A DNA stretch of 64,000 nucleotides from Ascarosepion bandense (GCA_037127315.1 JBBBDQ010001122.1:4952001-5016000); one strand, 5' to 3'. Positions 12,225-24,200 are shown, counted from the stretch's first letter. Numbers and translations are program-made. Notes: generated by a model not told the origin, from the sequence alone.

Positions 12225-12280
12225 TCATCCGCAGATAGATCTGTTTCGCCGTATCACAGCTCATCAGTACGGTAAAACTC
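12225..12280 (-). ncRNA. Hammerhead ribozyme-like motif
   Basis: The minus strand contains an intact catalytic core: CTGATGA, stem II GCTG-TGATA-CGGC, then GAAA. Stem I pairs CCGTA just before CTGATGA with TGCGG just after the predicted cleavage site ATC. Stem III is very short (AG/CT), and the position that is normally G before the UH dinucleotide is A. Hammerheads occur in Penelope-like elements and retrozymes, and short stem III is common there. It is flanked by inverted copies of TTTAATGAAAACAAT at about 12188 and 12303 and by AT microsatellites. Confidence 0.6.
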
Positions 12281-12314
12281 CGATTGCTTTTTTAACCAGG
12301 ATTGTTTTCATTAA

Positions 12315-12317
<3 letters not shown>

Positions 12318-12351
<34 letters not shown>

Positions 12352-12490
12352 GCAGAGTGCAACTTAATAGCTATAAAGTTTCAGTTTATAGATATTATGT
12401 TGCAGTATGATACAATAAAAAATAATATCTATCTGCGCTCTACGTTTTTCATTGAGCACTTTTTAAAAGTAAATATCTAACTGTGGAATG
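12318..12490. repeat. AT microsatellite and element tail with GCTCTACG...GAGCA motif
   Basis: An (AT)n run at 12318-12349 is followed by sequence containing CGCTCTACG and ATTGAGCACTTTTTAAAA near 12434-12470. The same imperfect palindrome follows the hammerhead-like motifs at 50070 and 58481, so this is probably part of the same retroelement family. Confidence 0.5.
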
Positions 12491-13249
12491 TACTTCTATT
12501 AGTATTAACCACGTTATATATTTTGAGAGACAGAGAGAAATATTTTACTATATTTAGAAAGAGAGATAGAGAGAGAGAGACTAATACTTAAAATTAAATC
12601 TATACGGGTATTACTTTTTGACCAACTCTCGTAATGTTGATCAGAAGTAAGGTAGTTCATCTAAGGTCATGTTGGCATATGTGATGACATATTGGTTGTG
12701 GAGAGTGAAAATGGGGAAATGTTACAAAGCCGAATAGGAAGTGAGAAAAAGAGGAAAATAATATATATATATATATTATCCATTTTTTCTCTTCTGTACA
12801 TTCATGTCTTCAAATACACGGAACCCATCTACAAGTTGAAGTTCAGCAAATAAACATTCATCTGAATGACATCAACGCCGTCCAGTTAAATAAACAATAA
12901 CTGAAACACCATATCGAGAAAAACAAATACGGAAAAACACGAATGTTGGCGTAGACCGGCGAAGAGCGTTCCACTTGTTATAATAAACGAACGCACGTGT
13001 GCATACAAGTGTGTGTATGTACATCAATAATTCTCTAGTTAAAATCGAGGAAAATTCATTTATTTAACCCTTTTCTCAGGCAAGTGGGGGGGGCTTTTAT
13101 CTGTGCACAACTTTAAAATTATACTGTCTCGTTTTGTATCTAAGTTTGTTGATTAGAAACAAAACTGAACCTATAGATTGCTAAGAAAATTCTGTTGAGT
13201 TGTTCTCAAAGGGTAATGACGAATATAGCGAATCCCCCTTTGGTTTCAG
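12491..13249. other. No recognisable gene
   Basis: AT-rich with a GA-rich patch (about 12530-12580) and an AT run near 12763. Nothing else recognised. Confidence 0.4.
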
Positions 13250-13425
13250 GCCTACCGCCGCATCACGTTGAAACACCGGTTCCCGTACGATCACCGAGGT
13301 TAAGCAACGTCGAGTCTGTTCAGGTAGCCGCTTTGGAATACGAGGGGGCCTAGTTGCGATTCCACTTGGTTTCGTTATATTCACTTACGCGTAAATATCC
13401 TTCGGAAGGTGTTACGTCGGGTAAC
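13250..13425 (+). mobile_element. 5S-headed SINE, copy with tRNA-SINE-like body
   Basis: 13250-13349 resembles 5S rRNA (CATCACGTTGAAACACCGGTT, GATCACCGAGGTTAAGCAAC, GGAATACGAGG), with a short deletion where TACTTGGATGGGTGA is expected. It runs into a B-box-like TAGTTGCGATTCC, then ATTCACTTACGCGTAAATATCCTTCGGAAGG. The latter matches the body of the tRNA-headed SINEs (CATTCACTTACGCGCAAATACCCTT). The later body is missing. This directly shows the 5S head joined to the common body. Confidence 0.65.
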
Positions 13426-13954
13426 AGAATTATGTGAAATAATACAAAACAACGTAATAGTATAAAAGTAGGTGTATTGACAGGAAATAAAAGTATTTAC
13501 AAAAGGTGAGGATTAGTAGAATACAGAACAAGGTAATTAGTATACAGTATCGTCGTAGAGACGTGATAGACTGACTAGTAGAACACTTCCGGTGCAATAC
13601 CGGAAATACGCGACGGACTCGCTCGTTCACTCGATTCCTTTCCCGAGGTATAATCACTACTATTTTATATAGTGATTCGAATAGTCCATTTCCGTGGAAA
13701 AATGGAGAGTGCTCCAACAGAAGATATAAATCCACCTCTTCTCCCCATCAATGGGTTAGTTAGTTAGACTTGTATCACTAAAATCATTATTATTCAAAAA
13801 CAAAATTGCGTATAAAATACATTTCGGCATTAAATAACCAATGAAGTTTGATATGCCACAAAACAAAAAAAAGAAACCAACCATCCCTTAGTTTCATAAT
13901 TTCTGATGTCATCACTCCTGTAATTTTAGAAAATTACATCGTTTTACATTCGGG
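13426..13954. other. No recognisable gene
   Basis: No family recognised. An ORF on the minus strand (13430-13735) has no recognisable motif. Confidence 0.4.
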
Positions 13955-13981
13955 TTTTTGAAGTTATAGGGAAATGGTTAA
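13955..13981 (+). repeat. Family C repeat, copy 1, left part (split by Helitron)
   Basis: TAGGGAAATGGTTAA matches the left part of family C copies at 16428 (AGGGAGATGGTTAATG) and 61291. The match resumes at 14690, exactly after the Helitron. Confidence 0.8.
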
Positions 13982-14689
13982 TCTAAACTTATTCATAAAT
14001 GGAACTGTGTGTGTGTGTGTGTGTGTATCCGTTACCTATAGACTCCGAAACGGCTGAACCGATTTTCTTGAAAATTTACACAGTTGTACTATAAGCGTCT
14101 GCGGGTGTTCTTAGCTAGGTTTTGTGTCGAGATACCCCCGATAAATATCGAAAATCGACAATCGAAAACATCGGTTTATAGAAGGAGTGGTCCGATTTTA
14201 ATCAAATTTGATACACTCAAAGACATAAGAAACGATATTCAGAAGTTTCAAGGTTGCAGTTCTTACAATAGTGCAGAAAATCGATAATATATATATATAT
14301 ATAAGGCAAGATGTTTGTGTGGGTGTCTGTTTATCTGCCTGTATGTCTATTTTTTTCAGTCCTTTTATTTTAGTTTTTGCTTCGGATTTGGCTCTAAGTA
14401 GGTATAATTGTAGTTCTTAGTCTCAGCCATGATACCATTTACTCAAAGGACTTATTTAGCCTTCAAAATTCAGTTTACGACGAAAAAAACTTATTTGATG
14501 TCGATACCAGGAAATCAAAATTTGACTTACATCCATTCATTTTTCTTTCAGTCTACGGTTTCGCTTTAACTGGAAACAACTATTGCTTTTTAGTCTTTCG
14601 TGCCAACGTCCAAAGAGTCTGAGCTCCAGGATCATGAATTAGTTTTAAAGCTTTCATTACACCCGAGCAACGCCGGGCTATACTGCTAG
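13982..14689 (+). mobile_element. Non-autonomous Helitron with verified boundaries
   Basis: 708 bp from TC to CTAG. The flanks (…GGTTAA and TGTTTACTAATTCG…) are contiguous in the family C copies at 16428 and 61291, so the insertion lies between A (13981) and T (14690) with no target duplication, as known for Helitrons. The 3' hairpin CCCG(A)GC-AAC-GCCGGG lies 10 bases before CTAG. A (GT)n run near 14007 and an (AT)n run near 14286 sit at places where other copies also carry microsatellites. No Rep/helicase coding. Confidence 0.92.
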
Positions 14690-14920
14690 TGTTTACTAAT
14701 TCGACCTTGTGTTATACATAACCGAACTGCCTATAACTTACAGATTATTCGTAATCATCAGAAAGTTGTAGACTGGAATGTGTGGGATAGAAAAGAATAA
14801 CATAAATTGGTAGAAGTTAAACGTTCCAAGAGAAATAGCATTTAGAGGTTCAGGGTATCAAGAGAGTTCGAAGTATTTTCTTGCACGAGTGAGTTTATGT
14901 GTGCGTATGCGGGAATGTAT
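14690..14920 (+). repeat. Family C repeat, copy 1, right part
   Basis: Continues family C after the Helitron: TGTTTACTAATTCGACCTTG, ATACATAACCGAACTGCCTA, GGTATCAAGAG. Similarity to the other copies fades after about 14920. Confidence 0.7.
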
Positions 14921-15639
14921 TAATGTGCGTTGTCATTAAATAGGAGTGTCTTTGAAATTATCGATACAGTGAATTGTGAAAAGTCAGATGGTGAGTGGTG
15001 AGCGATGACGAAGAAAGAGATGAGTGAGAAACAGAGAGGCAATAATAACGACCGCTTGACGTTTGTGAAGGGTACGTGTTAATTGCTAGTCATCTTAGCT
15101 CTCTGACGCAACGGTCGAACTTGCTCGTCTTTTTATTTCTTTTGGAAATTCACTCCCGGATGTGATTCTGGTCTTTCCATTGAACAACAAACATTTCGCA
15201 TCGTGGTGTGAAATTTAGCGAGTTTTGTGTTTGTTAAGCAAAAGTTTGTAAATTCGAGAAAATTCGTTTAATTTCTAACAATGAGTCAGATTTGAATTTT
15301 TAAATCTAAAATTTGTTTTGTTCACAACACCTTATACACTTATCTTATGGATTAGAGCACAAGTTCTTTGAAAGTATCGCATTGAAGCATTTGTTTCATT
15401 TACTTTTCAACAATGTTACGGTTCATGACACCATTAGTTCTTCACTGAATAAAAATTCAAAAATGTAAAATGTAATAATCCAGCAGAGGTTCAAGAAATT
15501 TCAGCCATAATTTAGAATTATATGCAAGTTTTTAATTTTGCAAGCTTTTTCACAACTGTCCAAAAACCTTTTTTGACCCATCTTTCTTCCATATCACATT
15601 GTAAAAATTTTATTGAATATTATACAGAAAGAATTTCAG
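14921..15639. other. No recognisable gene
   Basis: Possibly diverged continuation of family C, otherwise unassigned. Confidence 0.35.
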
Positions 15640-16400
15640 ATCGCAATTCAGCTTGAACTATTCGTCACACCACAGATTTATTTTTTACGGATCAACGTTA
15701 TATATAAATCAATCAACCATCCAACCGTGCATAGAATACTTTTGTCATATTTGGTTGATCGCCCCTGCCATTCATCTCGGGTTTCTCAACAGGCTCCTAA
15801 GGAGAATGTGTAACGTGAACGGTTCTGACCTGGCACCTCGACTCCAGCCGCTTTCTCATTGGCGGGGTTTGGCTTCACTCTATTCTATAAATATTTTCAT
15901 GGTTTCTGCTCCGACAAACTTAGCTCACTGATGCCCCCCTCCACAAGAATTTACTCAAACAACCAGACTGGTAACAAGGTCCCACCCTTTTATAGTTCAA
16001 TCAATTAAATGCAGCCGTCACGTCTACTTCACTAGCTTCCTTTCTCGCACTTCCCGCCTGTGAAACTCTCTTCCGTATACTTGTTTCCCTGACAGCTACA
16101 ATCTCCAAGATTTTAAATGCAATGTCAATTGCCATCTCTTATCCCTTTGACTCCAGTCCTCTTATCCTTTTCCCAACACTCCCCTCTATTTTGTTCTTCT
16201 CCCTTTTGGTGTGAAGAGACTACTCTCGCAAGTCTCTTCACATCAGTATTCCGATCTTTCTCTTGCTTATTCCCTGACACCCCTGGTTCCTCTTTCTCTT
16301 GTTCTCCTCCTATGTAATCTTTTTCTCTGCTCTTATGTAGCCCCCTGTGCAGTACTGACAACATTGCCTTGCTTGGGGTGAAACGATTAAAAAAGTATAA
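15640..16400 (+). mobile_element. CR1/L2-like LINE 3' fragment
   Basis: Contains broken coding for the C-terminal RT region of a CR1/L2-like LINE. YKSINHPT, CHIWLIAPAIHLGFLNRL, and SRTSRL-type motifs appear in more than one frame. A 3' UTR follows with TGCCTTGCTTGGGGTGAAACG and an A-rich end. Frameshifts and stops make it inactive. The segment order matches the minus-strand copy at 31164-31725 joined to the copy at 33150-33635. Confidence 0.75.
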
Positions 16401-16427
16401 AAGATGGATCGCTTCCTAAATACAATT

Positions 16428-17100
16428 GAAACTATAGGGAGATGGTTAATGTTTATTAATTCGGCCTTGTGTCATACATAACCGAACTACCTACAACTTA
16501 TTCGTTATCATCAAAAGGTTGTCAGCAGGTCGGAATGTTGGATTTGTTGAAGAATAAAAATATACATTTTGCATGTTAAAATAGAAATTTACTAATGAAA
16601 AAAAAATAAAATGAATTGTAGAAGTTAATGTTCAATGAGAAAGTTAAGGGTATCAAGAGTTCATACTAGTATGAGTGTATGTATGTTATCGTTGAGAAAG
16701 AATGTTGATAATGGAGAAGTAAAACGAAAAAGAAGGATAAAAAACGATCGTGCGGGTAGACTTGAAGTTTCTCCCTTGTTACATTTTAGCTTGTCATCTC
16801 TGCTGCTTCCATGTGACTGACTGACTGACTGACTGGCCCTCCTTTCGCCTTTAATAACCATTTAGTTTTTTTCCGTACTGGATCGCTAACGCTTCTCAAT
16901 CTTGCAAATCGATTCAATTGGTCAGAAAATTAATTTAACATCTACTCACGAAACCCGGCTTCAACTTTTTCTTTAAGCACATGGTCAATCCTTTTTCTAT
17001 TTGGCAAAACTAGGATTTCACACGTCATTGTGAATTCTTTGTAAAGTGAAGAAGAAAGTTGCTTTTAATTCTTAATTTCCTGTCCACCACACAATATTAT
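16428..17100 (+). repeat. Family C interspersed repeat, copy 2
   Basis: Unclassified repeat of about 670-710 bp shared with 61291-62000. It starts AGGGAGATGGTTAATGTTTA and ends near TTAATTTCCTGTCCACCACACA. Internal landmarks include CATGTTAAAATAGAAATTTA and GATTTCACACGTCATTGTGAA. It could be a solo LTR (it can be read as TG…CA) or another retroposon. No ORF. It serves as the empty site for the Helitron at 13982. A short (GACT)n run lies near 16816. Confidence 0.7.
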
Positions 17101-17717
17101 ATTTCAACAAAAAATTTGTATCGCAGAATTTATAAATGCCTTTGAAAATGACGAAACATTATTTTCGTATATTTGCACTTCCAAAAATGTTGACGGGGCG
17201 TTCAAGGTGCTGCACAGGTCATGGTCAGTTTAAAGTATAAGTTTTTAGAAGTGGTTTAGATCAAAATTCATAGACAGATTTTGTACATGCAGAAGGAATT
17301 TCTTCGTTCTGTGTCTCATGGGTGGGTCGTGAGTAATTGTCTTTTGCTTTATACTTAATAGGAGCTTATTTAAATCGATTTATTTTTTAGTAATGGACAC
17401 ATTTTAGTTGTGACTCTCTATTTGCATCTCCCCCTATTCACTTTTTTCAGTTTTGACGTTTTGATTATTGGCATTCCAACGAATCTTTCGGAAGTATTTA
17501 AAAGAATTCGTACCGTCATTTCGAAAACACACGTGTGTGTGTGTGTGTGTGTATAAAACACAGTGATGATCCACGTATACTGTCTTAATATGTATAGGAA
17601 AAATTATTAAAAAATTGTGAGTTTAAAAATGTATTTTTTTTTAATAGTATTTGTTTATTTCTATTATTATATTTTATATTTTAGACCGTCCTCGGTCCTT
17701 CATCAGAATATATATAA
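17101..17717. other. Left flank of the LTR retrotransposon
   Basis: AT-rich, with a (GT)n run at about 17530-17553. Minus-strand TTCTGATGAAGGACC near 17690-17707 recalls a hammerhead core but lacks GAAA. No gene. Confidence 0.45.
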
Positions 17718-17722
17718 AGGTG
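17718..17722 (+). repeat. Left target-site duplication AGGTG of the LTR element
   Basis: AGGTG directly precedes the TGTGAACATG start of the 5' LTR. The same five bases follow the 3' LTR at 29753-29757. Confidence 0.9.
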
Positions 17723-17997
17723 TGTGAACATGAAAGGGCGACTAGCGGCGGCTCTGGAAAAAAGAGAGTTCGTTTGTGTCTGGCTTGCAAAGCAGTAATC
17801 TGTTCCAAAGAAAGAAAATAATAATAATACTCACCTCTGTCTTAATAATCCACCTTCAGCTCATTCTAAAGGAAAAAAGAGAGGAGGCCCTCGAGGGGAA
17901 TTTTTATAGACCGAGGAAATGGATTATGGGTAGAGAAATGGATTATAAAACTGACCGACCAAGTTCACTCGAGGATTTCAGTGGCGTCAATTTCTTG
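17723..17997 (+). repeat. 5' LTR, first part (275 bp)
   Basis: Starts TGTGAACATG and matches 29313-29586 of the 3' LTR apart from one extra A in the run near 17757. The LTR is interrupted here by the LINE; positions 17977-17997 are the left copy of the LINE's 21-bp target duplication. Confidence 0.95.
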
Positions 17998-18828
17998 AGT
18001 GGCGTCGAGTCTTTTTTCAGTCCAGTCTTTGACGGAATACTGACAAAAGTTACCTTCTCCTTCTGACTTACCCGCTTTCCTGCTAAAGACACTTTTTGTA
18101 TAGCTAAGTTTTTAATTTTATTTAATTTTTCGTTTCCTTGTTTTGTTCTATTCATTTTATTTTCTAGCTTTTTGTTACTTTATTTTCGTATTTTTTTTTT
18201 CTGGCCGCCATTTTTGTTTAGGTCGGACCGTGTGACTTAATTTTTGTTTTCTTTTTACAGTTTTTAGTTTTGCCTTACGTGCTACATTTAATTTTTGTTT
18301 AAACTTATTTTTAGTTTGTAATTTTCTCACGACTTGTTACTGAATATCATCTGATTTTCTCCACACTTTAACGTTTTCTTTTCCAGCCCCTCCCCATATT
18401 ACTTTTACGGAAGTAGCCTTTTAGGCGACTCTCCGCTCTTTTTGTTTGATTTATTTATTTGTATAGTTAGAAACTTAATTTTTTAAAGTCCTATTAACGT
18501 TTATTGTCCACACCTTCCCATTATTTTCTTTTAGTAGCCTTTTTAGGCAACACTTTCGGTTTTTTTTTTTTTTTTTTTTTTTTGTTGTTGTACTTAGTTT
18601 ATCATAACTTGTAAAGTTTACCTTGTATAAATTTGTTTTTCTTTTTTTAACCTCTCAAGAGGCTAAACATTTTTCCGTTTAAGGCTAATTCTTAGTCTGC
18701 TAAAAGTTTTTTTTTCGGCCGCTAAAGGCTAGTTTTTATTTTTCCAGGTGTTGTAATTGTTTACCGTTACTGTATAATTGTAGTTGGTAACTTTAAATCC
18801 TTCGGCGATTGTTGTTGTAATTTGAAAA

Positions 18829-18865
<37 letters not shown>

Positions 18866-19011
18866 CCCAAGTTACTCCCATATCCCACCCTTCCCCATAC
18901 GTTTAATTTAGTGTGGTGGAGAAAGATAAAAAAAAAAAAAAAAAAAAAAAAAGAATAAAGGAGGAAAGGGAAAAAAAGAAAAAATTGTGGTTGGCGTTCT
19001 AAAATTTTAAA
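17998..19011 (+). promoter_or_regulatory. 5' UTR of the Tx1-like LINE
   Basis: T-rich leader before ORF1 with no coding capacity. It contains a T-tract of about 35 (18832-18866) and an A-tract of about 26 (18928-18953) that could pair, and repeated AGCCTTTTAGGC-type motifs (near 18415 and 18536). LINE leaders normally carry the internal promoter, but no specific promoter motif could be identified. Confidence 0.6.
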
Positions 19012-21234
19012 ATGGCCGACAATAGTCGGTCAGTGAAGAAGAAACTGTTATTTGACCCTCCCTGGAAGGGTCCTCCGGATAAAAATGAGGAATCTTTTCC
19101 CCCTTTACCTACGTCAAGTAAGACGAAGGAAAAGATTTCGAACCAAAATGTGGTGGCCGAGAAGGGCCAGAATAAAGATCCTACTTCAAGTAAGACATCG
19201 ACCCAAAATGTGGTGGCCGAAAAGGGCAAAAAAAATGAGGATTCTGTTACCCCTCTAACTACTGCGGATGATAAAACATCGACCCAAAATGTGGTGGCCG
19301 AGAAGGGCCAGAATACTAAAGAAACTGACAAGCAGATAAGTGAAAGTAAAGACAAATCCAAAGATGCTGAGGCCGGGGAATCGCCCTTGGGCTGGAAGTC
19401 CCCTCCAAAGGTTACGATCAATTTGACGGAGTTTCTGGAGAGAGCCAAGAGTTACGCTCATCTTGTGACAGAAGATGGACTCTTGGAGGATCCCCAGGAA
19501 TTAAGAAAAATTGAAAAAGAATTATTAATGTCCTTGTGGTCGACAAGCGTTCGCGCAAGATTTGTCGCCCCACAAAAGACACAGTGTTGAAGACACTGCA
19601 GTCCACGGGGGTCAAGCCCTTACGAATCGTAAAAGGCACGAGCTTTTTCACGTGGGACGTGCTGCTGCCCACGCCGGAAGATTGCCTAAAGATGGTATCG
19701 AAAGATCTTATAACGAAAGATTTTATCATAAGAACAGAATACCTAGGCATGCGTAGGACCAAGGTGGCAGTGTACGAGGTCCCTCCTCAGGTCATCGGGG
19801 AGCATCTCGCGGCGTACTTTTCTCAATTCGGTGAGATTGTAGATGCCTCCTGCGAGGACCTGACCGGGGGATGGACTTTCGTGATTATGATGAGTGGTAA
19901 AGCCTTCGATACCATCCCCAACTGTCTTGACGTTGGGGGCCTGAGACTACCGGTGATAGTGACCGGTCGCAAACCGACATGCTGGAGGTGCGGAAAGATT
20001 GGTCACCTCTCCTCCTCCTGCCCAGAGAAGAAGGCCTCTGGAAGCCAGGCCCCTGAAGACCAAAATACCCCTCTGGCCGCTTCTGTGACAAAATCCGTCC
20101 CGCCTGTAGTGGGCATGCCAGCAACCAGGACCGGTGTGGTAGTACCCCCGGTTGGGTCAAAACATCGGCCCTCATTCCTTCCCCGAAAAGCCTTCGCCTG
20201 CTGCTACAAGTGTAGTATCGGAGAAGGAAAAGGGGGAATGGCAGGTTGTTGGCAGGACCAGAGGGAAGCGTCAAGCTGCGGGACCTCAGTCCCCTGATGC
20301 TCCCAGGACTAAAGGCACGTACAGCCCCACTCCCTCTACCAGCAAAAAGGGCGATGCCTCGGCCTGGTCGGCTCCTAGACTAGAGGAGTTAAAAAAAGCT
20401 TACGATCCAGGATATGAAAAGACGCAAAAAATTAAACAACTAAAAGAACAACTGGAAAAAAGACCATCCCGCCCCTCAGAGGAATTAATTCAACAACTTA
20501 AACAACGACCTTCCCGTCCCTCGGCCTCTGTCCCGTCCTCCCCGGAAATTAAGGTTACAGCCAAAAAACCACATTCAACACAACCCACTCCGAGAAAGCC
20601 GACACCCCTCAGTAGGGACCCTAGCCCCTTCCGCTTACCAGCCCAACCAACCCCCAGTCCTTCCCCCAAGAAAAGTTTACCTCCTCCTTCGAAACGGCAA
20701 AGGAGCCCCACAGCGGAAGATAGGGAAGCTAGGAAAAAGGCGACAAAACCGTCTTATCTAATGGGTGAAGACGTGTGTAAAATATCAACATCACAGGAGG
20801 ACAGAGCAAAAAATTTTGGAAACAGGATAAATAAACTAAAAATTCTTCTGTCCATGAAAAAATGCAAAGAGAAAAACATCGAGAATCCTAAAAATTTTCC
20901 AGAGGCTAAAAGGTTGCTGACGGTGATCAGGAATGGCACAGGAACAGGAAAGGTGTGGGACATGCTATCGGAGGCGGAAAAAAGCATAAAAATGTCCCCA
21001 CCGATCCTCACCAAAGACAATGAAGAATTAGAAAAACTTAAAGAATTCTGTGTAGGACGGGTCCCAATTTTGGTTCACCCCTCCCTGTACAGAGCTTTAA
21101 AACTAACATTCCCCTGGGATGTTGGTGGCCTCTCCCGTGACGGCTCTATTGACAAAGAGATGGGCAAAGGATCTATGGGAGAGGCTGTCGGCATCCTTTC
21201 CCCGTCCATGTTCTGTCCAGGACCCCAACTCTAA
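19012..21234 (+). pseudogene. LINE ORF1 protein (RRM-like and CCHC zinc knuckle), frameshifted
   Basis: ORF1 encodes the RNA-binding protein of the LINE particle. It is spread over three frames: 19012 to about 19535 (frame 1), about 19536 to about 20160 (frame 3) and about 20160-21234 (frame 1). No stop lies inside the in-frame parts, so two single indels account for the breakage, near 19530 and near 20155-20180. The N-terminal part has three copies of a short repeat with core QNVVAEKG. The middle has an RRM-like stretch (VAVYEVPPQVIGEHLAAYFSQ) followed by a CCHC knuckle, CWRCGKIGHLSSSC. The C-terminal part is rich in K, P and S. The start is the first ATG in a Met-Ala-Asp context after the A-tract. 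ORF2 begins 12 nt after its stop. Confidence 0.85.
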
Positions 21235-21246
21235 TTATGCATCACA

Positions 21247-24200
21247 ATGGCTTTATGGTTAGCAAGTATGAATGCCCGGGGGCTGAGGTCCGAGTCTCGG
21301 AGGGTGAGACTCACTCATGATCTCCAGCGCCTCGGGGTGGATGTTTGTTGTCTACAGGAAACCCGGTTTTTAGCTGGCGACTATGAGGGCATTCTGTCTA
21401 GGGATTACGATCTCTATTCAGCATGTTTTGATGGTCGTTCTAGAGGAGTTTCTTGGCTAGTGAGCAAGTCATTGGGTGCGGCGTGTACGCTTGTCTTCGC
21501 GGATCCAGCGGGCAGGATTTGTGTGCTGGATATTACCATAAAGGAGAAGTCTTTTCGGCTCATTGGGGTTTATGCGCCCAATGTCCATAGGGAGCGTCCT
21601 GCTTTGTTTCGGCAGCTCGAGTCGTTCTTTGGAACATCGAGGCGGGTAATTTTAGCGGGGGATTGGAATGCCGTCCTTGACCCTGAGAAAGATCGGATAG
21701 GAGAAAGATCGGGTGGGTACTAACAACCCGGATGTGAAACCATTTCGGGAATTTATCGACAGGAATGATCTTGTCGATAAATACCGAAATGAACACCCCC
21801 GGGAGGTAGTGTGGACTTGGACTAATAGGGGCAGCTCGGATTCGAAGGTACGCGCAAGCTACCTCGACCGAGTCCTAGTTAGGAGAGTCGACGTAGGGCT
21901 CTTAGGTTGTCCAAGTTTCCATTCCATAGTTTACACGGATCATAGGCTCGTCCGGGTTCGTGTAAACTTAGATAAGCCTAAGGTTAAGTTGGCTGGCTAC
22001 TGGAAATTGAACGCGTCATTATTTGATAGCCAAGATTTCCAGCACCAGCTTTTACTAACACTAAAGCGGGAACTGACGGGGGCTGTGGTTGGGAATAAGT
22101 GGTGGGATACACTTAAATCCAAAATTAGGTCGTTTGCTGCCGACTATAGCCGTCGGCTCAACTTAGCTAATTTAGCGGCGCAATCGACGTTAGAGAAAAA
22201 AGTTGATCGGGCAGTTAAATCCCGTAATAGTGGGGACGTAGCCTTAGCTGAGGGCCGAGCTGGCCTCCTTGGCTATCAAGAAGGATCAAGCTCTGGTAGT
22301 TAGGGCTAGGTTAAAAAGAATGTCTTCTGAGGCAACGAATATGGCCGCAGAACTGCGTGCAGAGGAAGCTAGGCAAGCAGCCAATCGGCATATCAAGGAC
22401 ATCACATTGCCGGATGGTCGTACCGTGACTACAGACGTGGGTATATGTGGAGCTTTTCGGGATTACTTCCAGGATCTTTTCACCAGGGAGCCCGGTCTGA
22501 GCTCTGCTCAGTTCGACACCTATTTGGCTGACTTTCCCCGCCTCTCGGCGGCTGAAGCGGCTAGGTGCGAGGGGCCCATAACAGAGTCGGAAATCTGGGA
22601 TGCGCTGAAATTGGTTGGCCGGGACAAAACTCCAGGTTTGGATGGTCTTCCCTACGAACTGTACTTGAGGCAGTCGTCCGTTCTTGTTCCTCTGCTGGCT
22701 CTTGTTTATAACAACTGGATGAAGCAGGGGTCTATACCTCGTCGCTTCACCAGGGGTGTAATCAAGTTGCTTCGCAAGAGCAAGAGCGGTGGGGGTGGCA
22801 TAGATAATTATCGGCCTTTAACGATGTTAAATACTGACTTAAAGATTTTTGCCAAGATCTTGGCCGGCCGTTTGCAGGCTGTCCTCTCTAGTCTGATTGG
22901 CCCCGAGCAGACTTGTGCTGTGAAGGGCAGGACTATTCAGGACAACCTTCATTTGGTACGCCTGATCATCGAGAAAACCGACACCGAAGCCGCGCTGATC
23001 AATTTGGATCAGTCCAAGGCATTCGATAGGGTTGACCATCGTTTCTTGGAGTCTGTCCTTTCCGCCGCCGGTTTCGGGCCGTACTTTCGCTCCTGGATCC
23101 GACTGCTGTATGAGTCCCCCGGTGCGCTGGTGGAAGTGAATGGGGTAAGATCGAAGCCCTTCACTTTATCTCGCTCCATTCGTCAAGGTTGTCCACTTTC
23201 GCCTTTGCTGTACGTTCTTGCGTTGGAGCCATTCCTTCGCAAGTTAAAGGCGAATCCGGTCCTTCGCGGAATTTCCGTACCTGGTGCTACCACCTCGGCC
23301 AGGTACTCCGCCTATGCTGACGACGTTTCGGTTTTTGTGTCGAGCAAAGCCGAGATTGACGAAGTCAGCAAAGAAATCAGATGTTATGAGACGGTGACAG
23401 GGGCCAAGATCAATCGCGATAAGTCTGTTGGCTTGCGATTGGGTGCGTGGAAGGGAGTTTCTCTTCCCGGACCTTTCCTCTGGACGGACGGGCCGATCAA
23501 GATTCTCGGCGTCTTTTTCGGTCCAGATCTCCAGTTGGAAATGAATTGGTCGGAGGTTCGAGAGAAGGCCGAGGGCGCAGTTCGTCTGTGGACTCGGAGG
23601 AAGCTCTCCTTAAAGGGGAGGGCGGAAGTATGTGCCTCGCACATCTACCCGATTCTCCTTTACCGACTCTCGGTACTTCCTCTCCCGTGTGCCATTCGTT
23701 TGGGTTTAATTCAGTTCTTGTTCTCCTTCCTTTGGGGAGAAGGCAAGTCTCCCAAGGTACGTCGCGAGATCTGTTGCCTGCATCCATCTGAGGGCGGTCT
23801 GGGCATGCCTAGCGTTGAGATTCGTCAACACACGCTTCGCATTAGATTCCTGGATCGAATGTGTATGCTGGAGGATGAGAACGGCGCCCTCGTTCAAGAG
23901 GACGTCCATAAAAACTTTCCATCCCTGAGAAGTGTGCATTTGTCGGAGGAGGAGGCCGGCCGTACTCCTCGTGGCGAGTGCTCCTTCTATAAAGAATGTC
24001 GTTTGGCTCTCCAGTTTCTCTTGCGGGCTACGGATGGCCTCTCCAACGCCCAATCGTTGTCTCTTAGGGCATTATATCGGGTTTTAGTTAGGGGGGCCGT
24101 TCAAGATGAACTGATTGGCGAGCTCGGGCTTACGAAGCAGGAGGCTCGCTCCATATGGCCTTGGGCGCCTGGGTTGAAATGTCTCACTAACGATGAGGCA

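Noticed and set aside
17680..17710. Hammerhead core (minus strand TTCTGATGAAGGACCGAGGACGG)
   Set aside because: CTGATGA and a GACC/GGTC stem exist, but GAAA is replaced by TAAAA and no stem I or III partner was found.
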